Shown: piece after piece, positions 12,801 to 27,800 of the stretch
Numbering within the stretch: the stretch's first letter is position 1
Layout of the letters: every line of letters starts with the position of its first letter
Origin: Chromobotia macracanthus
Taxonomy: Eukaryota; Chordata; Actinopteri; Cypriniformes; Botiidae
DNA: 64,000 nt
Direction: 5' to 3'
Assembly: GCA_036877525.1 (NCBI GenBank)
Contig: JAZGTH010000115.1
Span: 1,664,341 to 1,728,340, forward strand
Translations under genes and position numbers: made by a program
The notes under the pieces: generated by a model
The model's database searches: none
What the model saw: the letters and a program-made list of their open reading frames with translations, nothing else
Told to the model about the DNA's origin: nothing

Positions 12801-15800
12801 CTCACTGTAAATTTATTTTCATTTTCACAGTGTTGGGGAAGCTACATTGAAACTGTAGTTAGCCATATATAACTACAAGCTTATTTTAAAGTAGTTGAGT
12901 TACAGTCAAACTGACCTTTTGAAAAGAAGTTAGCTACTGAGACTGCTACTTACAAAGTACCTAACCCTGTCTTTAAAAAAATTAATTGTACTATAAAGCA
13001 TATTGTACTTCCAGAACTCAGTGGCCTGACATAGTAACACTGACTTAACCAGTACTGTGAGTTTGGATCTGAACTACCTGTTTGAACATGGGCACATTAG
13101 TGTGTTTGGAAAACCTGTTGCAGTTCCATTAAGTGCTGTTAATAAAATAATGAAGTGTGAAATTTCTTTTACCTTAAAGTTACCATACTTTAAACATACA
13201 TTAGAATAGAATACATTAGAAAACATTTTTTATTTTCTGGGCTGTCTTAGGAATAGCTTCTAATCTATTTAATCAAAGATTCTAATCATTGGTCCCAAGT
13301 TAAATGCATTTGTAGCTTTACTGACTTTTGGTTGTGCTCCTGGTCCTCTGTACCTCTTCAGGTGCCTCTGACAGATGTGGTGGAGCCAGTGGACTTTGAG
13401 GAGTATGTCAGCAGCCATCCTCCAGGAGCAGAGCCTGGGTGCCTGAGACAGCTGCTTGAGTTCCCCAGTGATGACTTAGAGCTGGTGCTGCAGGAGAGAG
13501 AGTGCCCTACCATAGAGCCGACCATCCCTGAGGAGGAGTGAGTCGCCCATTCCAAACAAATACATACACATACATACAAACTTACACATAGTCGCTACAG
13601 TATAATAAATCCCGCCCCTCCTCCCACCCTCAGTGGTAGTCAGGTAATCTTATTATCTTGGACATCTTGCCATGCTGTGCTGCTTGTATATTGTATGTAA
13701 ATAGGGGTTTGACGTAAAACTTTTTGTTTGCTGCTAGCTCGCTGGACCCCAGAGTGAGGGATGCATTGAGCGTCTACACTGATGACTGGCTCATCATCCA
13801 GAGAAAGTGAGTGTGCAGCTTTCACTGTGTAATACATCTACACCACCCGTCAGAAGTTTGGACACACACCTACATATTATTTATTTTGTACATATTAAAA
13901 TTATAGGAAAGTCATTTAATACTATAAACCAACACATGGAATTTTGTTGTACCTGAAATTGTAAAGCAAAAGTGCTATGGGAATTCACTCAACCACTTTC
14001 ATAAATAAATTTTTAAATAAATAAAGTATTTAAATCGATATTAAAGAATTCTGAGTGCTTATGCATGCCATGATGAGTTTCCGTCACTGCCCAGTTAAAC
14101 TGAAAAATGTGAGTTAGACAAATAATGCACACAGTCGATTAGTGTACAAAAACTTCACAAAACCTGCATGAAGCATTTAATGTAAGTAGTTAACCTTAAG
14201 CGTTAAATATTTAACATTAATATTTTTAAGGTAATCAGAAACATAATTGTATGTTTTTACTTTGTCACTTGTGTCCACATTTTTAGCAAGCATCATGGCA
14301 TATATACTTGCTACAGAACTGGGTGTTTGGAAAGTACAAACCTGCTGCTTTCTGGTCTCTCAGGTATCAGAGATACAGCACAACACAGACACCTCACAAC
14401 TCTGAGCGTCAGCGGGAGAAGCAGAAAGGACTTGTCAAACAAACCTTTGAGCTGGACGAGGCTTCCACTGGCCGTCAGGAAGAGCAGGTGACAAATAATG
14501 TACAGAATCAGCATCTGCCAATAAACACATGGAATATATAGAGTACTGGAGCTCTGGCTTAGCAGTTAGTGCGTGTTCTTCAACACACCTTTGAGCCATG
14601 GTGCCCATGTAGTTGACGCAAGTTTGATTATGACCTGCAGTATTTCCCAAACCCATTCCCCCTTATACCAGTCATTTTATTTGATATCTCTTAACACCCC
14701 TTCACACCAAGAATGATATCTATAATAATACCTATATTAGCGTCCACACCAACACACACCTACATAATGTTATGTTTATTCCAAGTTCGTGCACCATTTT
14801 GATTGCAGTTTAATGTTTATCTTTTTACTTATCTTTTCATTACCACTGTTAAAGTTATCACAATAATATTGTTGCTCTGAATAATTTTTTTAATAAACAT
14901 TATCATTCTTGGTGTGAACGGGCCTCTATGTCCCTAAAAACAATAGTGTCCGTAGAGGTAAAAAATGTACACATCTAAAGCAGTCAAAGCTGTGGACTGT
15001 GAAGTTGCTATGCTTGTGTGACAGATGTGGTTTGATTCCACTCTGTATCACGCCCTAGTCCCATTTCTGCAAATTGTCAGTTTCACCTTGTACAGAAGAG
15101 TCATGAGTTTTATCTGTGGCAGGATGACTCAAAAAGGCACTCTGTGTCGTTGGATGACACACCACGGGGCAGCTGGGCCTCCAGTATATTTGACCTGAAA
15201 AACTCCACCCCTGATGCACTGCTGCCCACCGTGCTGGAGCGCACAGCCGCTGAAGACATGGATCGACGCAACACTGACAACCGCCAGCAGGGGCGCCATG
15301 CTGACTTCCTGGGCCTTTACCCTGCACCAGATGAGGTTTGAAATCATTAAAAACAGAGTTACAGAGAAAGTTCATACACAAGCAAAAGAAAGTAACAGGC
15401 AGAGAAGAAAAAGGAAAAGAAAAGGAAAGTTGCGTTTTCTACGTAGGATGTTGAGTGACATTCAACATTCTTTTATGTAGGAGAGCTGTCAAAAGCTGAA
15501 GTTCAAAAGCATAGCCATCTCCTCTCTGATTATCCATCTGTGATGTTGTTTGAACTTTCTTACATGGCATGTTCTTTGTCTCTCCTCCTCTCTCCTCCGC
15601 GTTGCTGTCGCTTGTTCTCTCACTTTATGTCTGTGTACACATTGTTTCTGATGACTGTGCAAACGTTGCCATGGCGTTGGCTGAGCTGTAGTCATGATGA
15701 CTGTGCTGCATGTTTGGCAGGATGAGGCTGTGGAGAGATGTGCCATCCCAGAGGTGCCTAGAGAGCACAGCGGCCAGAGGATCATGGTCAAGTGTCTGTC

Positions 15801-18800
15801 ACTCAAGTGAGTCCCTGAAACATCTCATCCAAGTCATTCTTCAATTGGTAGTAGGGCTGGGTAAAAAGTCATTTTTCAGGCTAATCGTGATATTCATCCG
15901 ATATTTATTCTTGAAAATCCCCAAATAAGTCTTAATCTATGGTTGTTTCAGTTGATGAGTGAAATTTTTGCTAGGCATATTTTTATTTTATTAAATCGTG
16001 TCTGTTTGGGTGATCCTTGTCCCTTTCATTGAAAATACGTTTTCCTAGCAGGTATTTTTTTCTGGGAAGCTCTGTGTGCTGTACTTACCTTTCCACCCCC
16101 TGCTTGCTTTTGTCTGCCTGTCAGAAAAACCTTCTCACTTGCTAGCAGCCAAAAGTGAGAGAGAGATGATCAAATCATGAAATCAGGGCCATTGCCCAGC
16201 CTTAGTTTGTTAGTGCATTAAGTTATTGTAACCCAACACACCCTCTGATTACACATCCTCCCTGAAGATCTAAATGTAATACAATGTGTTCTGACTTGCT
16301 GTGGTTGTTCCTCTAGATTTGAGATTGAAATTGAGCCAATCTTCGGATCATTGGCTCTGTATGACATCAAGGAAAAGAAAAAGGTATTACTATCAATCGC
16401 CTTTTTCTAACTTCACTCTGGTAAACCTTTGAAGCTCACAGAGATTCTGTAGCATAGTGGTTAAAAATCGGGGTTGGTACATGCCAATCCATAATCTATC
16501 AGTGTTTTGCTATTGAGTGAGATATTTAAGGACTAGGGTTGTCAAGCCCAAAGTTAAAGTTGAGGAAAAGCATGATTAAAGCACTATAAAGTAGCCTCAT
16601 CACTTTAGTGCTGTATTATAAGTATTCTGAAACTTTGTGTAAGGCACATATTCAAATTTGTTACTTTTTGATGAAAATAATCCCATTTGTGCATATTCAA
16701 ACTTCCCTCAAGATGTGTTGCACAAACTTCAAAGATACCAAGTAACTTTAGTTAGTTCTTGTGAAATATGAGCGCTGTGGCTCATGCTAAATCATACAGG
16801 TTTGGAACGGCCTGAAGGTGAGTAAATAACAGAACTTTAAACCTATTAAATACTTGGGTTAAATATCAGTTATGAGTCTCTGGGCAATACACTTAAACCT
16901 CAGGTTCTTATGGTGGGATTACCTCTGTAATATGTATATTGGAAGTCATTCTGGTTAAAAGCAGCAGCTAATTAGTGGTTCTCTGTGTCCAAGGTCTGAA
17001 TTTTGTGTGCTTATGTAGAACAGAAATCCAAAAAACTCATGAGATCATGATCTTTCACATCCTGTTCCCCACCTGCTGCAGTTTTCAACAACGCTTTATT
17101 CCTCCCTCAGATTTCAGAGGATTTTCACTTTGATCTGAACTCAGATCAGATGAAGGGCTTGCTCCGGCCACATAACCCTCATGTGGCCATCTCCACTCTG
17201 GCCCGATCTGCTGTCTTCTCCATCACATACCCATCCCCAGACATCTTTCTTGTCATTAAGGTATGACCAGCGGGGAGCGCAGTGCGACTTGTCCTTTAGA
17301 GGTTGTAGAAGGTCAAAGTACAGTGATGATAAACCAAAATTTGTGTGTTTTTCAGTTGGAGAAGGTCCTTCAGCAGGGGGATATTGGGGAATGCTGTGAG
17401 CCGTACATGGTCATGAAGGAATCTGATTCCACTAAGGTATAGATATGGTTGAATATATGTGTACATACGGATAAGTGCGTGAGCGCTCATGCCAGGCACC
17501 CCTGGCATGATTATGATATGCTCTGAGGATTTCTCAACTTGCTCTGGACTGCTGCAATATTTGTCATTCTTGAACAATATGAGCAAAGGTCCAATAGATG
17601 CTGGAGTCTGTCACTGTATCATTTTTCTGCCAAGTTACTTTTTTGGTTGTTTGAAATGGCATGCTTAATTCTGCTCACCCATTACCTTTAAACTGACATT
17701 GCTCAACCATCCGGATGGTTTTGACCTTTTTATGTGTGTGCGTGTGTGTTCTTCCAGCATAAGGAGAAGCTGGAGAAGTTGAGGGCACAGGCCGAGCAGA
17801 TGTGCTCTAGGTTGGGTAATTTCCGGATGCCCTTTGCCTGGACGGCCATTCATCTGCTCAACATCGTCAGCAGTGTTGGAGGACTAGAGCGCTCAGATTC
17901 AGACTCAGACACGGGTATTAACCAGCAGCGTCCATCGTAACACTTATCTTCACTACTTTTGCACCACTTCACTTAATCTGTGAATATATATATTTAACAT
18001 TCTGTACTGGGTCAAGGTCACTAATTAAATAAGCATGTTTTGTGTAGAAGATCAGCTTTGTACAAAGATCAGATGTCCTTGCTTCTATTAAAGCAATGAG
18101 CAATATGCACTGTTTTTAACACTTACATTCTCTTGAGTCTTGACGAAGAGCAGTTTTTCTCTGTTTGAAGCATTTTACATTCCCAACAAATGTTAACGTG
18201 ATTTCAAGTAGGACAGTGTTCCTGTTCCTGGAACTAACATGTCTTGCCTTCAAAATTACCGTGACTGTCAACAAAGTAATACAAAATAAAATATAATATC
18301 AAAGCTATTAGGAATATTTGATGTCTCATTTAGCCCCTAGTATATATAACACAGTGATGTTGCGAACTCCTTTGTTTTTGGACATTACAGAACGTAAGAG
18401 CACTTGGAATGAGAGGAAGAAGAAAGGGTTTGAGAGGATGAGTGTAGGAGACGACATGTGCAACTTTACCAACTTCCGTCCAGCCACTCTCACCGTCACT
18501 AATTTCTTCAAACAGGCCAGTTTACTGTTATCACTTCCGTGGTGGTAGTACATTGGCAATGCTGGTATTGTTGTCCTGTGAGTGAATGCTTGTGTTTCTG
18601 CACGGCAGGAGGGCGACAGGCTGAGTGATGAGGACTTGTATAAGTTTCTGGCGGACATGAGGAGGCCATCATCTGTCCTGCGTCGTCTCAGGCCTGTCAC
18701 AGGTAGCTGTACACCCTTGTTTTTCTCTTAGCCGTTCTGTTATTTAAACAGGTCGTCACACTCTGTCTGTTTCTCTTTAGCTCAGCTGAAGATTGACATC

Positions 18801-21800
18801 TCGCCGGCCCCTGAGGCTCCTCACTATTGTCTGTCTCCTGAGCTGCTTCACGTAAAGCCGTATCCCGACCCACGTGTGCGCCCCACTAAGGAGGTGCTGG
18901 AGTTTCCTGCTCGCTATGTCTACACTCCTCACACCACATATAGGTTAGTCTGCACACCTGCATGTGTTGCTGCAGTTGCAGTTTTGCTGAAACGACCCTA
19001 TTGGAGACATTTTACTATAAATAAATGGGATAGCGGGACAAGCTTTTGTGTGCAAGTGTGTGTGTAAGTGAAAGAGAGTGACAGAAAGCAGCTTGCTGTC
19101 AGCTAGTAGCTAATCTATAAAATACATTTACTGCCCCTTTAAGAGAGTCTGTTACTTTCAAACAATGACTTTTTAAAAACACTTTTAAAACATTTTTAAC
19201 TTTTACATTTCACTCTTACATTTCTTTCAGTGAAACAGAATATGTTGTGCAAAATAATGTACTTTCTTAATGTAATTACGATTTGATTGGATTGCTGATA
19301 TTACACTTATTTTTTCCTCATTCATACAGAAAATTATTTTTAAAATTACTTAAATAATGTGCACTGATGAATTATGCAATAAAGACCAGGGACATATATT
19401 TAATTAGAAAACATTTAGATGTGACTGAAGTCATTAAAGAGAAAGACAATTAAAAAAACGGTTTTATTTTCTATAAACCACAAATGCATACATATTATAC
19501 TTATTTCTTTTGTTTTTGTTATAATAAACATGCGTTCTTTATAAATTAATAAAAAACTAAGTAGCTACTTTATAACAATATCTGAGTTCATGAGTATATG
19601 CACAACCATTTGTGCAGGAATGATTTTACACAGGAATTCATCTTGCTGATTATTTTCATAAATGAGTCCCTATGTTGATGTAAATTATTGGTAAAATGGA
19701 TGTCTATTATATCTATGGAAACGTAGTATGTAAGATTTGTTTGTGTCATGAATGGAGTGCTGATGAGGATCACAGTTCCTTCTCCTGACAGGTAAACAGT
19801 CAGGTGACATGAGGGAATGTTCTTAGTGGTTACACCACATTCTGAAATGAGAAACAAGTACTTACATGAGCTTTTGGTTTCATTAACTGTTAATCACATT
19901 TAATCATGAGTTTACTAGTAAATCTAGACAGTCTGACCTGTTTCTGTAACTCAGCCAACTGCTGGTTATGATTGTGCATTTTTATTTTCTGTTCCTCTGC
20001 CCACTTCATCAGATCCTTCAGAATAGCTCTGTTTTTAACTGTCTTATCCTGACAGAGGGACATAATCAGTTGTTTCCCGAGAAAGTTGTTTAAAATATGC
20101 AATTATTGTGTTATTGGGTCTGAATTAAGGTGCCACATTTTCAGTACCTTGATCTTTACTGGCAAAGAACTGTTTAAGTGTTCCTCCAGATTTGTTAGTT
20201 TCTTCTTTAGCTCCGCCTCTTCCTGCTCCACCCTAGTGATCGTTCCTCTGTTCTCTTGGGCTTGGGCCTGTAACGCTTTCATCTGAGCCTGAAAACATAA
20301 CAGCTGTTCAGCACACTACACCAGCTCCCTCTGGATCAACAGCTCACAGCACACTGGCAGTTCCCGTTACTCCCCTCACTCCTATGGATGTTAGGTTTCT
20401 TTTGTCTCGGGCTAAATTGTCTGCTTGTTTTTTTTTAATCACTTACTCTCCAAATCTTTGTGACCTTAGATGAGAGCAGTGAGACAGTTAATCAGCTTAT
20501 CTTCTCCATCTCTCATATGTCCAGTCCATTAATGGACAAATATCCAATGACTACACAAACAACCTCTTGCTACTGTATCCATAAAGGAATAGTACACCCT
20601 GAAACAAATGGTCTGTCATTATCTGTTCAGTGGTTAGTATTCCCCTCCACAAGCAGACAGGGAAATCTGATATGTGCCAAAAAACAGATCTGTGCATTGG
20701 GGCTTGTGTATATTCGGCCCAGTTGACCTGCTGCTGTATATTATGTTGTTATAATTAATGGAAGAACAAAAGAGAAAGAGAAAACTACTTACTGCCCTTG
20801 ACTAAATAACTTTAATAGCTTTAATAAAGCTACGCACATGAACGCATGTAATCTAAAATCATTGGACAAGTACCTTCTGGAAACAAACACATTGGCATTG
20901 TGTCCTGCTAAACTCATTGTTCCTGTCCAAATCAAACGTCTAATTAAATGGATGCCATTACAGCATGCCACTCTGAATATGTAAAATGGAGAAAGAGACT
21001 TGAAGTCTTTCATAGAATCACTTAGATGCCAGTCTTTTTCTACCAGAATGCACTTATATGGCCTTTAATGGTACATTCACAGTTTCTGTCCTTTTAGAGC
21101 TTGAAAGATGTATGGAAGACACCTATGTACAGATTCTGAAAATAATCTTCTGTGTTTCACAGAAAATAAAAGCATACAGATTTGAAATGACCAAAGGTGT
21201 ACCTGAATAAGCCTGAGTTTCTCTTTGATCTGGCGTTCAGTTTGGGCAGCCTCCTCTGTGTTCAGGCCCAGTCTCCTGACCTCACTCTCTGTTCTGCTGA
21301 TGGCCTTCATGACGTGCTCCAGCTTGGCCTCTGTGCTTTGGTAGATGTGATGCAGAGACTCACTGAACTGTAGCACACCATACATCAGAATGTTCACCTC
21401 ATCCACAGAGACCAGCTTTCCCCCGCTCTGGACAATCTTCAGTGGAGATGAGAGGACCCCGTTCACACACAGAGCAACACACAGTATGCATAAACCTGCC
21501 TGCATCCTTCACACTGTCCTGTTGTTACAAACACTGTGATGGCCGGAGTTGAAGAACTGGCTTTGATGCTCAGGTTACAGGCTCTGCAGCCTGCTGCTGC
21601 TTTTATAAGCTGTGACTGTGTGTTGAAGCATTGACATTGGGAAATCAACTGAGACACAGGGTCCTATCAGAGCTGAGCTTACAGCTGTGTGGGTGTGTGT
21701 GTAAGAGAGAGAGAGAGAGAAAGAGACCTTGATTTAGGTCGGTCAGACAGAGGGTCACTGATATTGAACCAGAGACGTGCAGAGCACTCCACCTGTTTGC

Positions 21801-24800
21801 CAACACATTTCTCACCTTTCACCTCCTGTGTCACCCTTTAATAGCAGTACAGTACTAGTTCTGGTTCTGGATTAGAGGGTCTGTGAGGCCAACCTCTGAA
21901 CTAGGATGACATAACTTACTGTGTTACTGCACAACCTGCCCACAGATAAATATGATGTGCCACAATATTTCAGGTCATATATTTTAACATTTAGGGTAAT
22001 TTAATTCAGTAATGATTAAATCAGGAATTAAGAATTAGATTATTTTGGACTTCAGTGATATCTTTTTTCAATCAATTCACTTTGTCTCCATTTTAAACTG
22101 TGATAATGTCATTTTTAGTTCTAAAACATTTCTTTACACAACTATAAATGCAGATTGTAAACAGTTATGTTTTAAGTTGATTAGTTGGTTACGTAAGCAG
22201 ACTGTATTTAGTTTAACAGGCAGTCTGAGAGATAAAGGGCCTGTATGTTCATGCTTTTGTCACCTGTTTACTGTTTGATTTGGGCTAAAGAGATTTGTTT
22301 AATGCTTGTCTACAGGGCATTTCGAATCTATTTTAGTTCGCTGTTACTCACGTGGATGTATGAGTGTTTTCAAGTAACCTGAAGTAAACTTAATAGTTAA
22401 CATGTTGTCTGTAGGCCTGCTGTACTACTGTTGTTCTCTTACTCTTTAGACTGTTTACAATAGTACTTGACTGTTTGCTTTAGTACTTTATACGTTTGTT
22501 CATAACAGTGGCATTTTATTAATCATATATTATTACTGTAGCAGATAACAGCTGTCTGAAATGACTTTCTATAATTCAGCTGAGCTGATTTACAGCACCC
22601 ATCCTTCCAATATGAAAGCATTGTTTTACCTTAGCCGTTCTGTTTGAATAATTGAGTACTAGAACGAGTTTTCAGTTCTGTCCCCCCCACCACTTCTGAT
22701 TGACTGATTGACACATTGACATTGAAAGATGATGTTTCATACATGATTGTGCACTATTGTTGAAGGAGAAATTTTTCTTAAAACATGATAGAGAGAGAGA
22801 GAGAGAGAGAAGTGGTTGGGCAACAAGAGGACAAGAACATTAGCAGTTTGTGTATGGTCCTGTAATGTCACTGTTAAACTGAGAATCATCACAGGCATTT
22901 CAATGCTCCGTTTCCCCAGTGTAACTGTGCAAATGACAAATAAAAAACAACAGCAACAGACCTCTCACAGCTGCTCATCTGGCAGATGAATGAACAGCAC
23001 ACAATAGATTGACTGATGAAAGATTAGAGAAGAATTTTATAGAGACATTAATCTACATTTGAGGTATTGAGCTTTTGTGGGGGTTTGAACAGGTCTGTGA
23101 GAAGAGATATCGCCCAATAACACCAATGGGAAGTTCTGCAGAAAGCAGGAGATGAAACTTCAACTGCAGATCTTATTAAACCACTAAAATGCCTTGGGTC
23201 TGTACGCTCATCACTGCTGAAAGTGAAGACTTCTGAGGAAAAAGTTTGAAGACAACATCATTTATCATGTCATTTGTACAGGCATTTCCTAAACCATTGT
23301 TTTCTGATAGATGAGTAGATGAAGGTTTAGTTTATTATTATATCGTCCCTCTCTTTCTCCCTCAGGAACCTGTTGTATATTTATCCCCAGAGTGTCAACT
23401 TCAGCAGCCGTCAGGGTTCTGTGAGGAACATTGCAGTGAAGGTTCAGTTCATGGCAGGAGAAGACCCCAGTCAGGCCATGCCTGTGAGTCACCAATCGCA
23501 GTCACTCCCTGTTCTTGCTCAGGGCTACAGTAACACTGCCAAAGCTTTCAATGTTCTTATGAAAATACTCAAAAACATTTTCTATTGTAAGCACATCTGA
23601 GATGATGATTTCATCCCTTACATGAACTTAATTTTGTGCAATCAATGCTCTCCAGATGTGTGGCAAGAATATGGCAGAACCTTCCTAAAACCTATCAATC
23701 CATATCACAGTATTTTACTTCGGTTAGATACATAGGTTACGTTAGTCATTTGAACTAATAGTTTGGTCTCCAGAGCTATTAAGCAGCGCTCTGGGAAATT
23801 TTGGAGATTACTTGGTGAACTCTCACAACCTTTTTACATTTTCGTAATCTAATCGCAGATGTTTAGAAACTCCCTAATTGTGTTAGAGCTGTAGTTGCTC
23901 ACTTTGAAACATTTTGTAATTGATTTAAGTCTCGCGTGAGGCCATATATAGAGCAGGTGCATTAGAAGCAAAATTCAGTTTGAGATGATTAGAAAACCCA
24001 TCCACAATTTTATGATTAGCGAGTACATTGTTTAAACGCACCTCCCTGGTTGACATCATGTGGAGTGATTCAGCTGTTATTCACACATACAATGTGATTT
24101 CCATCTCCCTCAACAGGTCATCTTTGGAAAATCAAGCTGTGCAGAATTTTACAAAGAGGCTTACACCCCAGTGATCTACCATAACAAGTATGAACTCTTG
24201 ACTTTTCTGCTATAAGAGCACAATAGAATCTCACCTTTTCAGCAGCCTTACTTCCAACAATATCTGTGCCATTTATTTTCTCTACAGGCATTTAAAAGGC
24301 TTTAATAAACAGTTCTAAGCTTCAGACAAACTTCTCTAAGATGATTCATACCATGCTGGCTTGTGGCTTTTGTTTTGTGTATTATATCATGCATGCAATA
24401 TATAACAATTTTTAACTCTCCTGAGGGCATAGTAGGTATGTTGAAAGGTAATTATTGCTTGTAAATTAGTTTGTCTGGAAGAAATCAATATGAAAATGAC
24501 TTCCAGAACTCTGCTGTTGCATTCTGTTTAGTATACAAACAACCCATTTTACTGATTGTCCTTAATTTGACTAACTTTGACCAAATTCCTGTTTCTTAGC
24601 TCTTTAACTTTCCTCTGCTTTTTCCAGTTTTTTCTTTATCTTCTGTTGTTCGATCTTTTCAGGTCGCCAGAGTTCTATGAGGAGGTAAAGATGAAGATTC
24701 CCGCCAACCTTACCGACAACCATCACCTGCTCTTCACCTTCTATCACATCAGCTGCCAGCCCAAGCAGAACACCCCCCTGGAGTCCCCCGTGGGCTACAC

Positions 24801-27800
24801 GGTGAGAGCCGAACACTCTCTCTTCTCCTCTGCCTTGCTTTCTTTTCACTTCTCCTGGGCCTTCTAATGAAACACTCACCTCAGTGTGACCCCGCCCCTC
24901 ATCCTCCCCCAAGAAACACCTGAAGCTTCCTCACACGTCATCTCCCACACACTCTCATTCCCTGCTGTGATACAGTAATAGCCTCTCCCGCTTCTCCCTC
25001 TTACACCTTTGAAGTTGTCATGTCACGTGACACATATAGTGATGTGATACTTTTGAAGTGCAAGTAGTCTGAGGTTAATCACAGTTTATGTTTCTCTCCG
25101 CAGTGGATCCCCCTCATGCAGCATGGCCGTCTGCGCACCGGCACCTTCAGTCTGCCTGTCTCTGTGGAGAAACCTCCACCCAGCTACTCCGTTCTCACTC
25201 CTGATGTAAGCCATTTCTACTGCTTTGAATTGGTGCAGGAATGTGTGTTGGTGTGTTAGATTTCTTACTTAATAGACTAATAATCTTCCTATTGTGTTTA
25301 TATGTGTCAAATGTAGCTGTACCATTAATAGATTTATGAGTAAAGTGAATTTAAAAAAATGAATAGACTTAATAATCAGAGACTAGACCAGAATATAATA
25401 CATAATAATTACAATGATTTAATATATGAAGTCACGGTGTTACTATCGCCCCCATAATCAGCTGTTACTGAATAATAACTGCAGATAAAATGGGAGCAGA
25501 AGAAAAATATGCATATGCATACCATGTATAGTAAGTGTATATTGATGCAATACTTTTATTTACTAATGACAAGATTAAAATTCCTACTATCATTAAGGTT
25601 AAGATTTGGTCTTGTGATGTTGCATCGTGACCTTCTTAGAGTGTCCAGTTGCATATCTTAATTACTGTTCGTAGGCCAAACTGCCTTTAAACAATTCTTT
25701 AAGGCCTACTGGTCAAATGGAACTTAATATTCATGAGTCTTATAGTAGGATATAGACAGCAATAGTCTATGTAAGGATATGTAAATTCATTCTCAGCCTG
25801 ATTAAACTTATTGGCATGTATGGAAGTACATTGAATTGTCTACATGTAATTTTATTTGTTAATATTTATACAAATAATATTAAAATTGTTTTTTGGTATT
25901 TCAAATTGTCAGAATTCTGTTGTATTTCTGGATTTTGGCATTGTGACAATCCTAATGTATGCATGTATGGGGACATGCTGTGTATTTCAGGTTCAGCTGC
26001 CAGGAATGAAATGGGTGGATAACCACAAAGGAGTCTTCAATGTGCAGGTGTCTGCAGTATCCTCGGTTCACACACAGGTAATGTTTGTGTTTACCTACAT
26101 GCAACTGAACTGGCAATATATCAGACATTTACTGACTCTTTACAGACGTTTTGTCTTACAATTTGCAAAGATATAAACATTAGGACATTGTGATTTTATA
26201 GTGTTAAAAGTTTAGTCGCCAACCTTCAGTTAGTTTTGGTGATATTAAACTTTCCATTTCAGTAAATCGATTTATAACAATGTCAATTTTTTTAATTTAA
26301 TAAACCATTTATCACTCAAAACATTTCCCATGTGGCATTTTTATGTATAAAATGTATAATTTTTATGTATAAAATGGTTTAGTAAAAATATGTAGATTAA
26401 TGTTGCTGGTTACCATGTATTATTATATTGGTGCATATAAATTAATGTGGAAAATTGTTTTAACTAGAATTTTCCGGTATTCTTAATTATTGCATTAAAC
26501 ATTTTGGTTTGTTCAATATGGCAGTTCATCCTTTTCAGCCATTTCTGAAGAGATATATATTTTGTTATGCTGTATGTGCATGTAGGACCCACATTTGGAC
26601 AAGTTCTTTACACTGGTGTATGTTCTGGAGGAGTACTCATTCCCTTTCCGGCTAAAGGATGTCATCATCACAGAGGCAAATGTGGAGGCAGAGCTAAAGG
26701 CCAGCATGGCTGCTCTGAAGGGGGCACTGTTGGACACATGCGTGCGCTTCATGCATCAGCTGATGAGCAAACTTATACTGCTGATCGTACATCCACCTGT
26801 CATAGCAGGACAGATCGGTGAGGAACACCAGCTGGGCATTGTATCAGCCTTCTGTTTGCTCTATTCATGTCAATATTTTCACATTATTTCAGTATCTTGT
26901 TTTTGCTGTACTTTTATCACTTTTATTCAATTACGTGGCATTCAGTTATGCATCATTTACATATCATTTATATTGTACAAAGTAGAGAAATCTAAAACAT
27001 ATTATGTATCATTGTTAATGCAGTTAATGCCTGTCTTTCTGTCTTTTTATAACACCTGATACAAACACAGTAAAACATAATCAAGATCATGTCAAATGAA
27101 TGCAATTTCTGAAGTGACTTCTGTATTCTGTACACAAAATCACAAATAATGGGATGCATTTTATTTAAATACAGTCACTTCCAAAACTGGGCAGTGTGTA
27201 TATAGCCATATTGTGTCAGGGACACTTTCCTTTTAATCCATTTTTGCTCCTCCTTCCAAATGCAGTAAATCTTGGCCGTGCTGCTTTTGAAGCTATGGCC
27301 CTGCTGGTAAACCAGATCCATAAGAACTTGGAGGGGAACCAGGACCACCATGGCCGTAACAATCTGCTATCCTCCTACATACACTACGGCTTCCATCTTC
27401 CTACTACCGAGCCTGTGGCGCCCCCTACTGGTGAGTAATAATTACAGCATTGCAGATACTTTTCTGTTCATTGTTGTCATATCTCATTTTCATTACAATC
27501 TGTCAGCTGTTTACATAAGTATTTTAAAAGCAGGATCTTAGCTTTTTTGGTTAAACTTAATTTAAACTGGTTTAAATTCCTTAAAAATGGGTTAATATTG
27601 CTATGACCCAATATGGCTCCTCATTAAAACATATAGTAGTTCTGTTTGGTGTCACAGTTAGCACAGAAATTACGTACTTGACCTTTAAGGCTAGAAAATG
27701 CCCCTGTTTGACCTTAGAGAACCATTGAACCGTTGCTAAAACTATAAACGTTATTTAACCTTTAAGCTCCAGAGAATGAATCAGCACAGCTTAGTGCTCA

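Noticed and set aside
15519..15806. Minus-strand frame over dock6 exon 7
   Set aside because: Shadow frame antisense to a confirmed dock6 exon.
18944..19829. Search for fibrinogen-domain exons after the angptl8-like stop
   Set aside because: No frame on the minus strand here shows fibrinogen-like Cys/Trp/Gly patterns, so the short protein is taken as complete.
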